Origin: Clostridium sp. DL-VIII
GTDB lineage: Bacteria; Bacillota; Clostridia; Clostridiales; Clostridiaceae
Length of the DNA: 64,000 nt
NCBI RefSeq assembly: GCF_000230835.1
Contig: NZ_CM001240.1
Span: 6,094,279-6,158,278 of the forward strand
Direction: 5' to 3'
Under the pieces are notes generated by a model, which saw only the letters and a list, made by a program, of their open reading frames with translations, ran no database searches and had not been told where the DNA came from. Positions 36,293 through 49,000 of the stretch are shown here, piece by piece (positions within the stretch are counted from its first letter, which is position 1; every line of letters starts with the position of its first letter). The position numbers were made by a program, and so were the translations under genes.

Positions 36293-38098
36293 CTAACATG
36301 CATTATCTACAGATTTATTCAACTTATCTGTCTGTGTAGAATATAACTCATAATAAAGTCCTTTATTATTTACTAATTCCATATGTTTACCTTGTTCAAG
36401 AATTACTCCTTCTTTCATAACTATTATTTCATCTGCTAATGATATACTCGAAAACCTATGTGTAATAAATATTGCCAATCTTTCTTTTTTATTAGAATTT
36501 ATTTGTTGAATAATATGATTTTCTGCTTCTACATCAATAGATGAAAATGGTTCATCAAATATACATATTAAACTATCACAATAACAACATCTTGCTATCG
36601 CTATTTTTTGCCACTGCCCCTGAGATATATCCGTTCCATACTTCCAATCTTTCATTAATAATGTTTCTTCTTTAAATGGTAACCCATCAATTAAATCTTT
36701 TATACCTGCTATATTAACTGCCTTAGAAAAATATGTTTCTTTCTTTTTATTACCTCTTACTGCAATATTATCATGTATGCTGAATGGATATTTTATGAAA
36801 TCTTGAAAAATAGCACTAATATTTGAATAGTATTCTTCATCATTAATTTCTTGCAGATTAATTCCATCTATCAATATTTTTCCCAGAGTAGGTTTATATA
36901 ACTTTAACAACAATTTAATTAAAGTTGTTTTTCCTGAACCATTAAGACCTACAATAGAATATGTCTTTCCAACTTCGAATTTAAAATTTATATTTTTTAA
37001 TGCAAATTTTTGATTTTGGGGATATTTAAATGAAACATTTTGAAATTCAATACACGAAATTTTACAATCTATTCTTCTATTAATTTCATCGGCTTGAATA
37101 TTTGTTTTTTCTATAACATCTAGTGATCTTAGATATAAAATACTATTATGCAATACAGAAATTTGATTTGACAATTCGATAATTGATGATTTTAAATTAT
37201 CTTGTGCATTAAAATATAACACAATAGTTCCCAGACTACATTTACTTTCAATAGATAATATTAAAATCCAAACTTTAAGAAAAGTCGAAATTATTTCATC
37301 TAATCCTTGAGCTGATACCTTCTTTGCTAATAGGATTTTCCTAGCTTTTTTATCATTCTTTAAGAACTTTAGATAATTATCTTTTATAATTTGTACTATT
37401 TTAAGCCCAATTCCATACAACTTTATTTCTTTAATATTTTCGTTTTTAATTAATATCATTTTTAGATAATTAATTAATCTAAATTTTTCTGTACGTTCAA
37501 AAAATACATTATACCAATATGTGTTTGTTTTTAAAGAAATATATAATGCTGGTAATGCTGAAACTACACTTACAATAACGACCTTCCAATCAAATTGTAT
37601 TATTATAACTATAACCCCGATTGCTTTAATAATAGAATAAATGCATTCTGATATTGAATCTAATAGACTCAAACAATTTTGTGATGTATGAGATATAGCC
37701 ATATTTATATGATTATATGTGTCTGAATCATCAAACATTTCCATGGAAAATTTCAAACTTTTCTTCAATATCATTTCAGTAATATGCAAGTCTAACAAAT
37801 CGCCATATGTCTGTTTGATATATTGTAAAATTCCATTTAATAAATATCCTAGTAGTGTAACTATTGATAGCAATATCAACGATTCAATTCCTATATTTAA
37901 CCATTTTTCTTGTGAAATCATAATTACTACTACATCTAAAAACTTCTGCCATATTAATAAATTAATAGGTGCAATTAAACCTGTTAAAATACTTACACCG
38001 AATATTAGTATTAAATATATTGGTGAAGCAGACAGTAGTATATAAATAGCTTTTCTCAATAGCATTAACTTCTGCTTGAAATTCAATTTATCACTCAT
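36293..38098 (-). CDS. ABC exporter, fused membrane and ATPase domains
   Basis: 601 residues. Five or six membrane helices in about 20-320 precede a nucleotide-binding domain with Walker A GLNGSGKTT (near 395), a divergent signature ISQGQWQKIA, Walker B LICIFDEPFSSID and switch TH. There is no N-terminal C39 peptidase domain, so leader removal must be done by another enzyme, consistent with the M16-type gene just upstream. The half-transporter would act as a homodimer to export the modified peptide. The stop overlaps the next reading frame, showing tight operon packing. Start ATG 38098 has GGAGTG upstream. Confidence 0.92.
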   Translation of the reverse strand: MSDKLNFKQKLMLLRKAIYILLSASPIYLILIFGVSILTGLIAPINLLIWQKFLDVVVIMISQEKWLNIGIESLILLSIVTLLGYLLNGILQYIKQTYGDLLDLHITEMILKKSLKFSMEMFDDSDTYNHINMAISHTSQNCLSLLDSISECIYSIIKAIGVIVIIIQFDWKVVIVSVVSALPALYISLKTNTYWYNVFFERTEKFRLINYLKMILIKNENIKEIKLYGIGLKIVQIIKDNYLKFLKNDKKARKILLAKKVSAQGLDEIISTFLKVWILILSIESKCSLGTIVLYFNAQDNLKSSIIELSNQISVLHNSILYLRSLDVIEKTNIQADEINRRIDCKISCIEFQNVSFKYPQNQKFALKNINFKFEVGKTYSIVGLNGSGKTTLIKLLLKLYKPTLGKILIDGINLQEINDEEYYSNISAIFQDFIKYPFSIHDNIAVRGNKKKETYFSKAVNIAGIKDLIDGLPFKEETLLMKDWKYGTDISQGQWQKIAIARCCYCDSLICIFDEPFSSIDVEAENHIIQQINSNKKERLAIFITHRFSSISLADEIIVMKEGVILEQGKHMELVNNKGLYYELYSTQTDKLNKSVDNAC

Positions 38099-38123
38099 TA
38101 CATCACTCCATAACAGATATTAT

Positions 38124-39254
38124 TTATTTTTTAGATTTTCTCGCATTTTTTATAACTATTTTTATTGGCTGATGAGTAATATAATCTAAATGTTCAAATA
38201 TTCTTTCATCTATGACATCTGCTAATTCCAAAACATTTTTCAAATCAAAAATTGGTATATCATACAATACATAGTTGTAAAATTTATTGATCCAATCCTC
38301 ATTACTTTCATCTTGCAAAGACCATTCTTTTATATACTTATAAAAGAATTTTTTATAATAGAATAATTCTTTAACAGTATTTCTTTTCTCTAAACATCTT
38401 CTTAATTTATTTGCTGTATTATTTGAAGTATCTACAGTGATATCAATTACAGTAATCACTATATATCTCTCTGAATAAGTAAAATATTTTTCCTTTACAT
38501 AAGTATCAGTATGAAAATATTTTTGGCATAGATATTGTAAATAACATAATATAAACTCTTTAATTATTGATTCTTCTATACTTAAAATATTATTTATTTT
38601 AAAATATAGGTCGATTGTACATTTCTTATCTTCTATTTCATTAATATGTAAAACCATATCTTTATCGAATATACATTCACTTATTTTTATTTTTTTAGCT
38701 AATTTATCTTTTTCAATTATAGCTTTCACTTGTTCTTGTATTTCTCTTTTTTCATTGAACCGAATTTTATAAAATATATTTTTTCTTTTTATATCATTTA
38801 GCCAAGCTTCAACATCCTTGTATGTTATTTTGCTAATCTCATCAATTTTTCCCATAGCAAAATAACCAATTCTATTTTCTGTTACAAATCTAACTATTTT
38901 TTCTCTCTCAATAGTGATTTTTTCCATACCAATACATTCATTTATCACTTGAACTTTTGCTCTTTCTACATTCTGAGTATTTATTATATCTCCATTCTCT
39001 ATCAAATCATCTATATAATTAATCCATTCTTTTTCTTCTTTTATTGCTGTATAATATAAACATGCATGATCCAAACATGTATAGCCATATGCATATTTTA
39101 AAGATGGCTTTTTTAATATACTATAATATGGCATTAAGCATACATGTTCGCCAACATGAGCTAATCCACTGAATTTTTCTTTTTCTTCTATTCCTTTTGC
39201 AATTAATATATATAAATGTTCATATTTAGAATCGTATATATTATTTAAATTAAT
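38124..39254 (-). CDS. M16-type metallopeptidase of the RiPP operon, non-ATG start
   Basis: The frame is open from just after TGA 39263-39261. The first ATG (39134) would leave out FSGLAHVGEH, which contains the inverted zinc motif HxxEH of M16 peptidases; the third ligand fits E66 after that ATG (VERAKVQVINEC), 70 residues after the motif's Glu. I therefore place the start at ATT 39254, seven bases after GAAGGTG; ATT 39257 is an alternative. A lost base in the T run near 39244-39246 would instead open a longer frame from TTG 39275. About 376 residues, near single-domain M16B size. M16 proteins in peptide loci trim precursors, fitting an exporter without a C39 domain. The rest of the protein is diverged. 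Confidence 0.7.
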   Translation of the reverse strand: MNLNNIYDSKYEHLYILIAKGIEEKEKFSGLAHVGEHVCLMPYYSILKKPSLKYAYGYTCLDHACLYYTAIKEEKEWINYIDDLIENGDIINTQNVERAKVQVINECIGMEKITIEREKIVRFVTENRIGYFAMGKIDEISKITYKDVEAWLNDIKRKNIFYKIRFNEKREIQEQVKAIIEKDKLAKKIKISECIFDKDMVLHINEIEDKKCTIDLYFKINNILSIEESIIKEFILCYLQYLCQKYFHTDTYVKEKYFTYSERYIVITVIDITVDTSNNTANKLRRCLEKRNTVKELFYYKKFFYKYIKEWSLQDESNEDWINKFYNYVLYDIPIFDLKNVLELADVIDERIFEHLDYITHQPIKIVIKNARKSKK

Positions 39255-39296
39255 AATATTTCACCTTCTTCCAATAAAAACTTTATTATTTATTCT

Positions 39297-39395
39297 TTAT
39301 AAATAATAAATTTCACTACTGTTTAAACATTGATTGAAATTACCATTGACAAATTTATTATAATAATCATTCTCTTGATATTTGGTACACTCCAT
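39297..39395 (-). CDS. possible 32-residue leader peptide or remnant upstream of the M16-type gene
   Basis: A short frame from ATG 39395 (also ATG 39401) with AGAGAAG upstream, ending 37 bp before the M16-type gene. It is polar, Asn- and Tyr-rich, with two Cys (MECTKY and NQCLNSS). It could be a tiny leader, an accessory precursor, or chance. No family recognised. Confidence 0.3.
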   Translation of the reverse strand: MECTKYQENDYYNKFVNGNFNQCLNSSEIYYL

Positions 39396-39576
39396 AAACA
39401 TGCTTCTCTAATACTTTATTATTTATTGTGCCTATTCAGTTGCCTTAACCACATATTCTCACAATATCAAAATTAAGTAAATATATTTTTCATTAAACGT
39501 ATATTTTCAAGTATTAAACGCTATATCTTATTTATTTTTTTGCAAGTATTCTTTTTATTCTTAAAAAGGAAAATAT

Positions 39577-39927
39577 ATGTTTGGTGGTATAGGCATGCTT
39601 GCGGGAAATAACACAAAGATGTTCTGTCTTCCTCTTTTAATTAATCTCAAAGATGGTGTTAAAACTATCCGAAACTGGATATAGTCTTAAGAACAACATA
39701 AATCTCATATTGTTCAAATGATTCAAAATGGTTTTTCAATCAAAAAAACTTTAGTGGAAAAATCAATTCTACTTTTAGATAGATATTTTCTTTCTGTTCC
39801 TGCACTTATAGCCTTAAATAAGCTAAATGAGGAAAATGGTAGTTTACTGCAAATTGTAACAAAAGCAACAGTAGCAAGCTACTTGCGTAAAAACATTTTT
39901 CGCATTATGTGTAAAAATACGAATTAA
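39577..39927 (+). pseudogene. decayed DDE transposase fragment
   Basis: The plus-strand segment encodes MFGGIGMLAGNNTKMFCLPL, then LINLKDGVKTIRNWI, two stops (39679-39690), then SHIVQMIQNG and SILLLDRYFLSVPALIALNK with LQIVTKATVASY. The order (FCLP..., hxDGVKTI, LLLDRxFLSVPAL, QIVTKAK) matches the catalytic middle of an IS4-like transposase as found in clostridia. Both ends are missing and internal stops are present, so it is a remnant. It lies just upstream of the RiPP operon, which could have been acquired with mobile DNA. Confidence 0.7.
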
Positions 39928-40000
39928 GCATAACTAAAATAATTAAAAACAAGCAAAGAAATCCTTCATTTTATGAGGATTTACAGGTTTGTTAAATGAA

Positions 40001-40056
40001 CAAAAAAAGAGCCCTTAATTAGTTTTTAACTAATTTAAAAGCTCTTCTTTTTTAAT
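40001..40056 (-). terminator. terminator of the giant glucan synthase gene
   Basis: Minus-strand AAGAGCTTTTAAATTAGTT pairs with AACTAATTAAGGGCTCTT, followed by TTTTTTTG. Confidence 0.85.
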
Positions 40057-40081
40057 TGGTAGTTCAGTTCTTAACTGCTAA

Positions 40082-43000
40082 CTAATTAAAGTATACAGTT
40101 ATATCTAATTTACCCTTATTCCTTGGAATTATATTATCTTTTACTGCTTCTCCGTTAATCACTACTTTAGTATTACTTCCAATATCCAGCTCAGCATTCT
40201 CCTCTAATCTAGAAGCTTTTATAATATATTCTTCTTTTTCATTTGTAATCTTTATCTCAAATTCCTTCCAATCTTTTGGAACGCATGGATTTATGCTGTA
40301 TCCTTTATCTTTTACTTTTCTTAAGCCTAAAATATTTTCTATTCCAACCCTATACATCCAGCCTGAAGCTCCTGTATACCAGCTCCAGCCTCCTCTTCCT
40401 GCATGAGGCTCCTTTATGTAAACATCCGCTGACATTACATATGGTTCTACTTTATAAGTCATGCATTCTAATTCTGTCTTTGAATGGTTTATAGGATTTA
40501 TCATATTATAGTATTTGACTGCCTTATCTCCAAGCTTAAGCTTAGTTAAAGCTAAGATTACCCATACGGCTGCATGAGTATACTGCCCTCCATTTTCTCT
40601 TACTCCTGGTACATAACCTTTTATATAACCTGGTTCTAATTCTGAATTACTAAATGGTGGTGCAAGCAGCAAAATCATACCCTTATCGCTCTTAACAAGA
40701 TTATTATCAACAGCTTCCATTGCTTCCATTGCTCTTGTTTTACTATCTACTTTAGGCTCAAATTTGTATTCATCATCAAAGGCTCCTGAAATTATGGACC
40801 AGCTTTGAGCTAAGGAATCAATCTGGCATTCTGGATTTTCCCTTGAACCAAGTGGAGTTCCATCATCAAAATACGCTCTCCTATACCAGCCTCCATCCCA
40901 TGCATTTTTCTCTAAATTTTCTCTTATAAAGCCTTTTCTTTCTTCATAGTGTTTTTTTGTTTCCAGATCATTTCTTATTTCTGAAATTTCAATAAAGCTG
41001 TTTAAAATGGAGTACAAAAACCATCCAAGCCATACACTTTCTCCTTTTCCTTTATTTCCAACAGTGCTCATTCCATCATTCCAATCTCCGCTGCCCATTA
41101 AAGGAATGTTATGAATTCCAAATTTTAAGCTTTTCTCTATGGCCTTCAAACAGTGCTCATATATGGTACCTTCCTTTGAAGATTGATTAACTATTGTATA
41201 TCTCTCATCTTCGCCTTCTCTTAAAGGTTCATCTTCAAGATAAGGAGCTTTTGCATCTAAAATATCATAATCTCCTGTAGAATTAACATATTCTGCAGTT
41301 ACATAAGGAAGCCATAGAAGATCATCACTAAATCTGGTCCTTATTCCAGAATTAACAACTGGATGCCACCAATGCTGTACATCTCCTTCTACATATTGCC
41401 TTGATGCACTTCTTAAAATCTGTGCTTTTGGTATTTCAGGCTCTACAACTCCAAGAGACATGGAATCCTGAAGCTGATCTCTAAAACCATATGCTCCTCC
41501 ACTTTGATAAAATGCACTTCTGCTTAAATACCTACAGCTTAAGGTTTGATATAAAAGCCATCCATTTAAAAGATGGTCTAAAGATTTATCTGGTGTCTTA
41601 ACTTGTATATTTCCAAGGAAATGTCTCCAATATTGTTTTACTTTATCTAATTCATCTTCTACATTTGCAAAATTACTGTATTTTTCTATGAATTTTGCTA
41701 TATTATCCTTTTCATCCTGGCCAAATAAAACTACTAATTCCTTCTTTTCACCTTTTCTTAATTTAAAAGTAGTTTGAGCTGCCAAGCATGGATCATAAAT
41801 CCCCCCGAATTTATTATTTAAACTCTTACTGCTTAATGCCTGTGGCTTAGCTGTTTCCCCACCAATCCCTATAAATTCCTTATTATCTCCAGTAAAACTT
41901 GTTTCTTCTCCACCTATAATTGTTAAATAAGCATTTAATTTTCCAAAGTACTCACTATAAGGATTATGCGCTCCTATGAATCCATTACTAATTTCATTCC
42001 CGCTGCCTTGATTTTTCTTTATATATGTAGAAATATATCTTGCACTATCATACTCGTAAACTCCTAGAACGAGTTTTGCATAGTAAAATAATGAAAGTTC
42101 TCTATCCTCATTACTTAAATTCTCCAAGGTAACCCTTTGAAGCTTTATTCTTTCATTTTTAGGTGCAAAAACTTCAAGTTTCCCTTTAAGCTCATAGGCT
42201 GTATGCTTATATTCTGAATATCCAAAACCATGCTTTATTATATAATCTCCTGAGTCTCTAACTGGTTTTGGTGTTATTGAAAAATACTCACCAGAATTAT
42301 TATCTCTGACATAAAGAGCTTCTCCGGCTGGATCTCTAATATAATCATTACTCCAAGGTGTTATCTTGTTTTCTCTTGAATTTCCACACCAAGTATAACC
42401 TGAACCTGTTTCCGATATGTGAAATCCAAAATCTTCATTAGAAATAACATTAATCCAAGGTGCTGGAGTATTCTTATAATGTGATAGTTTAATCACATAA
42501 CTATTATCTTTTTTATTAAAGCCTCCAAATCCATTAAAGAAATCTAAATCTTCTATTTTAAAATCCTCATTAACCTCATCGCTAAAAGTCATATTAATTG
42601 AAGGTTTAGCTTCATCGTTGCAACCCATGTTAATTGAAGTTTCAGCTTCATGGTTATAACCTATATTAATTGAATTTTCGGCTTCATCTCTATTAACTTG
42701 CTTATCTTTATATTTATCAACTTCTAAAGTCAACTCCTCAGCAATTTCGTTAGCAGCCTTCTTCATATTATTTTTGTAGCTTTCCGGCTCATTTACTTTT
42801 TCATTCTTCCTGCTCAAATCATGTTGTTTTTCTGGCCCCTTAGTATTTTTAATCAAGTCATAGTTATTTATTACTTCTTCATCATTATCATATACTTCAT
42901 ATGGTATATCCCTTAAAGTTTCTTCCTTTTGTATATCCTTTAACTCTTCCTGCTTTGATATATCCTCTGAATTTTCTTCCTTCTTATATTTATCTATAAA

Positions 43001-46000
43001 CCTTGAATTGTTTCTAAGGGCTATACGTGAATCTAAACCTTCTGCATCTAAATTCATATAAGTATTTAAATTTTTCTCTGAATATACATAGGAATTTAGA
43101 CTATTCTTGCTATCTAAATATATCCTTGAGATTCCTATTAATAAATCTTTAGTTTCAGAATCCATAGTGGCTTTAGTATGCACGAAGATTCCACCTGATT
43201 TGTTTAGGGAATTTCTTTCATTAGAAGTTCTTATTATATCCATTATATTTTTTTGAAGGGGTGCTTCATAAGTAACTTCCTCATTATTATATATAACTAA
43301 ATCTAATTTAACTCCTTTTAGTTTTAAATAATGATGAAATTTTACAGCAGTAAACGCTATGTTTACATCTTCTCCTTTTTCAATAAATAACATTATAATA
43401 GGTAAATCTCCTGAGATGCCATAAGCCCATAAATCCTTTTGATGCTTTGAAATATTCTCAATATAATTTTCTCTGTTTTCTCTGCTGCTGCTTAAGAAGA
43501 ATATATTACTTGCAGCACTTTGGAAAGCATTAGCCATTGCACTTCTTATTCCTAAATTCTTAAGCTCAAGCTGTGTACTTATGCTATAATTCTTGAATAC
43601 TATATCAAGTTTTTTATAGTCATTATATTCTCTGCATATTTCAAGCACCTGTTCCTTTGAATCGCATATTCCTGTAATATAATAAATTTCTCTTTTAGAT
43701 TTTGCTTCTAATCTAATCCTTGTACGCATACTCATTATAGGGTCTAAAACTGTTCCCACTGTATTATTTAAAGCTTTATCATTATCCATGACCAATGGAT
43801 TCTTTAATTCCCTGTCTCTGCCTATAAAATTTAGCCTAGAAGTTTCATAGGATAAGCTTCCTTCCAGCTCACCATTAACAACTGCCTTGTGGAAGACATA
43901 AGGAATCTTTCCATCTTTAACTCTTGGTCTTCTGCTGCCTATAAGTATCTCTTCTTCTGAATCATATTCAGTCTGAACAAATAAATTAGAAAAGGCTGGA
44001 TGGACTGCATCTGCACTAAAGGCCGCTAAAGTTATTTCTATATAACTTGTTATCTCAACACTTCTTCCTTTATCGCTCAAATTATTTAAAGTGAGCTTTC
44101 TTACTTCAAAATTTTCTTCTGAAGAGAGTACAACTTCCATTTCAGTTTCAATGTTACCATCTTTTCTGCTAAACTTTGCTTTATCTAAATTGAATTCTAC
44201 TAAATATTTATCTCCAGAACTCTTACAAGGTTCATAAGTTGAGCTCCAGTAATCATTAGAATTTAAATTCTTTATATAGAAGAAAACTCCACTATCATCG
44301 CTTGTTGAATTTCCTTTCCATCTATAAAGCATAGTATCATTTTTCTTTGAATATCCGCTTCCACCCACTGTAATCATGGATGAATAGTCTCCATTACTTA
44401 ATAACAAAAACTGTGGACTATCTTGATTTACTTTTTCGAATATCCTTGGAATTAATACTTCTCCCTTAAAATATCTATTCTTTATAGAAAAATCTTCATT
44501 TCTTTCAAATGTTACATACTGTGGTATTCTTTCCTTTAATAAGAGTTCAGTCGCCTTAACTTCTGGCAGATCATGAAATCTATTAACTAATATATTATTT
44601 AGCAATACATTATCCAAAGACATGAGTGACATTCCTAAATGATGTACCATGTAAGTCATAACTTTGTTAATGCTTTGTGGATAACTTAAAACCTTAGAGC
44701 CTCTGATATTCGCATTATTTATATGTTTTTCGTTATTTTCCTCAAAATCATCCACATTATCAACATTATTCACATGGTTTTCAACAATATAACCTTCTTT
44801 TTTATCCCTTACATTATCCACGCTTTTTAGGAGGTTATCCACAGATTCTTCATACTTATCCACATTTTGTGCATAATTTTCTTCAGCTGTTGATATATTA
44901 TTGTTATTTAAAGTACTATTTGCAACTTTTAATTCAGCTTCATTTTCTGAAAGTGTCATTATATATTTATCACTTCTTGCTTTAGTATAATCCAAAGCTT
45001 CAATGAACCCATATCGTCCTAAAGCTCCTATATCTTCAAGCCTTCTAAGATTTTTAATTGCAGTATTTTTAGCAAAAGGAAGAACCATTAAAGTTGAGTA
45101 TGGGGATATTACAAGATCATCTTCAAGACCTCTCTTTAAGCCTAGTCCTGGAACTCCAAACGCCTTATATTGATAATTATCAGAAGGATCAAATTCATAA
45201 AATGCAGATTCTGATATTCCCCAAGGAGTTTTCTTTTGTTTTGCAAAACTTATTTGAGCTTTTATTACAGCCCTATAGGTTTGACTGAGTAAAGTTTTTG
45301 GGTAATTCTTCATTATGAGTGAAGGCATAAAATATTCAAACATAGTCCCACTCCAAGATACAAGAGAGTGGCTGTGAAATGCATTCGTCATCGCTCTTCC
45401 AAGCTTAAACCAATGAGACGAAGGCACATCATCTTTAGCTATAGCAACAAAAGATGCTATTCTTGATTCTGATGCCAATAGGTCATAATATGAATTTCCA
45501 AGTGAATTCTCTTCTACATTATATCCAATAGAAAACAAACCTCTGGTTTTATCATAAAGAAAATTAAAGTCCATTTCCTTTGAGATACCATCAATATCTT
45601 CTATTAAATGATTTATTTTATTTATGTAATTTCTTAAGGTATCAATCTTTTGTCCTAAGGAACATTTAAAGTTATCCCCATTTTTTCTTTTTACTTCCTC
45701 GCATCTCTTTACTAATTCTTTAATACTCGGAACACCCTCAAAAAATTCTCTGCTATATATATTTTCTAAGCCGTCAAACATGAGATTGTAATACTCTATT
45801 TTCCTATTAACCTCATTTATAAGCTTGTTAATCCAATACCTTGTTTCTTTATTTTCAGGCTTTGCCCCATTTTTATTATAATCATTTTCCTTTGATGCTC
45901 CCCCCAATATATTTTCATTATCCTTTAACTCATTAAGTTTAAATGAGATCTCGATTAAGGTTTTAAAATATTCTCCAATATTTATATGTGATGAAAATTT

Positions 46001-49000
46001 AAGTTTAAGAAAAGAATCTTCATCTTCAATTATCTTATAAATATCATTTAAAGCTATTACCTCTTTAGTTCTTATTACTTTATTGCTTTTAAGTTCATTT
46101 AAAGTTTCTTTTAGCAGCCATAAGTCTCCTAGAAGATTTCCACTATCAACGGTTGATACATATCTCGGCCATAAGGGCTCTTTTGTTTTCGTGTCATACC
46201 AGTTTAAATAATGGCCATTTACTTTTTGCAGACCTTTCATGCTATTTAATATAAGCTCTGTTCTATCAACAAACTCTGTCATGGTTATATATCCTAGGTC
46301 GTATGCAACAATATTAGAGGTAATACCCATACCAATATTGGTTGGAGAGGTTCTATGGGCAACGCCCTTAAGTGGTTTTTCCTGATAGTTATCTGGTGCT
46401 AAATAATTGTTTTCTTCATTAACAAAATCCTCGTAATATGCATATATTCTTCTTGAAACTTTTCTAAGGAATGTTTTTTCATCATTACTTAAAAGATTTT
46501 TATTTCTTTCTGGTATCTTCTTACTTATAAAATAAGCGAAGTAAGGAGCGACAATCCAAAGGCCAGCAACCACTATATTATAAGCAATAGCTCCAAGAGA
46601 ACTATATAGTGATAAATAAAGTACTACTATTCCAACTACCGGAGAAATCCACATCCTCCTTAAGTAATTAGTAAAATCATTATTTATTTTTTTCTCCACA
46701 TGATCTGCTGATTGCCATTCTAAAAGATTTCTTTTAGAAATAAGAACTCTAAATAGTGTTACTATTATTGCATGAAGCATTAAAAAAGCTTGATAAGGAA
46801 TAAAACTTACTATTAACACCATCTGGTCAAAGGTCTTAAATGTTCCCATTAATTTATTTTTAGGCGTTACAACGAAATCCGTTACTGTAAATACTAAAGG
46901 TACTATTAATGCTAAAAAAGCAAGTAATACAATTTGACTTCCATTATTTAAGACAGTCAAGGATAAAATAAGAGTAAGAAGTAAGTTAGGTGCCAGTAAA
47001 CTTCTCCTTAAATTATCGAATATCTTCCACTTATATAATAAACTCATTTTATTTGAAAATAGCCAGCCTATTAATTGCCAGTCTCCTCTGACCCATCTAT
47101 GCAGTCTTCTGGAGCTAGCCTCATAGGATCCAGGATATCCATCAATAAATTCTACATCACTTAAAAGTGCACATCTTGCAAGACCACCTTCAAGTAGATC
47201 ATGACTCAAGATCGTATCATCTTTTATAGAATTATGCAGTGCCTTATAAAATTCGTCTATACATATTATTCCCTTACCCGTAAAAGAACCTTCCCCAAAT
47301 AAATCCTGATAAGTATCAGAATAAGCTACTGAATACCCATCTACACCTTCTTCTCCTCCAAAGATTTTCGAAAAATAAGTCTGATTTTTAGCTTCTAAAC
47401 TTATACTTACTTTAGGCTGCATTACTGCATATCCCCTAGCTACCTTGTTTCCTATTATGTGTGGAATATTTAAAACATGGCTCATAGCACCTATAAGTTT
47501 AAAGATGCTTTCTCTTGGCATAAAAGTATCTTCGTCCAGCGTAACTAAATATTTAGCATCTTTAAGTATTTCTATGTTATCACTAAGAACATTATATGTA
47601 TGATCCTTTCTATCTCTGATAAGAGCCATAAACTCCATCAATTTTCCGCGTTTTCTTTCCTTTCCCATATATACTCTTTGCTTCTTATTATAAATCCTCT
47701 GCCTGCTCAAAAAGAAAAATCTACTTTCACTATCATTCATAAAGTCGTTATAATATTTTTCATTTAAGCGTCTAGCACATTCTATTCCAGATTTAATTAT
47801 TTCATCATCTTTTTCTACGCTTTCATACTCAGAATCTGAAAAGTCATTAAGCAAAGCAAAATATAAATTTTTATCTTTATTACCACAATAAATTACTTCT
47901 AATTTTTTCATAAGTTCCTGAATCTTTTCTTTTGAACTTACTATTGCCGGAATTACAACTATTGTTTTATATTTATCAGGAATTCCTTCAATGCAATTTA
48001 ATTTAGGAACTAATCTTATATCACCAATTTTGCTCACAGTATAATTAGTAAGAGCAATTACGATTTCGTTTACCGGAATTAATAGAACTAGGAACGAAAG
48101 CATATATTGCATCCTAGTATAGACAGCTCCGAGTAAGGTACTCACAAACAAAATCAAAAAACTCAAGCCTATTGTCCCAAGAATATTGGACAATACATAT
48201 ACATTTTCTGAAATCACAGTTCTTATATTATTGCTGTATCTTTTTAACTCATTTACCCCATCATCTATTAGGTAGTAACCAATATGACATTTATAACTTT
48301 CTTCCTTATTATCTTTGCTATTTTGTGCAAATCCTAAGATATAATTTGCAACATCAATCTCATTCATTCCAGCAGTTCTAGCTATTTTCTCAAGTTTATG
48401 CCTATAATAATCCTTAGATTCAAAATCCATTTTATTATAAACATCTTCTGGATCTTTTTTTAGAATCTGCTCAACTAAAGAAGTGCTTTCAAAAAACCTT
48501 CTCCAGCTTATTCCTTCTATTTTTCTAATAGAGGTTATGTATTCACCAATATGCCTTTCTAAGGATTCTTCCCGCAATTCACTTTTAATATTATTACTTT
48601 CTAAATCAGTGTTCATTTTCCACTTAGATTCTATAAACTTATCAACTCGTTTATCCTCTATGGAATTATCTCTTAAAACTCTAAAAAATTCTCTTAAGAA
48701 TAAATTGCTTATATTTTTGCCCTCAGAAAAAATACTGCTGATCTCATCATCCAATTTATTATTGTTAATGGCATCAACAACTTTCTCAGCTAAATTTTTT
48801 CCTTTTATAATTTCCTTTTGAATATTAACAAGTTCATTAGTATATTTAGATAAGTTTATAATAATTGCTATCTTCAGCATGAGAGGAAATGCCCATAATT
48901 CTCCCATTGTAAAAATCTTATCCTTATTAAAAGACTTTTCGTTTGTATTCTTCCCTTGAAGTTCATTTATATAACTTATAAATTTATCGCAATCAATTTC

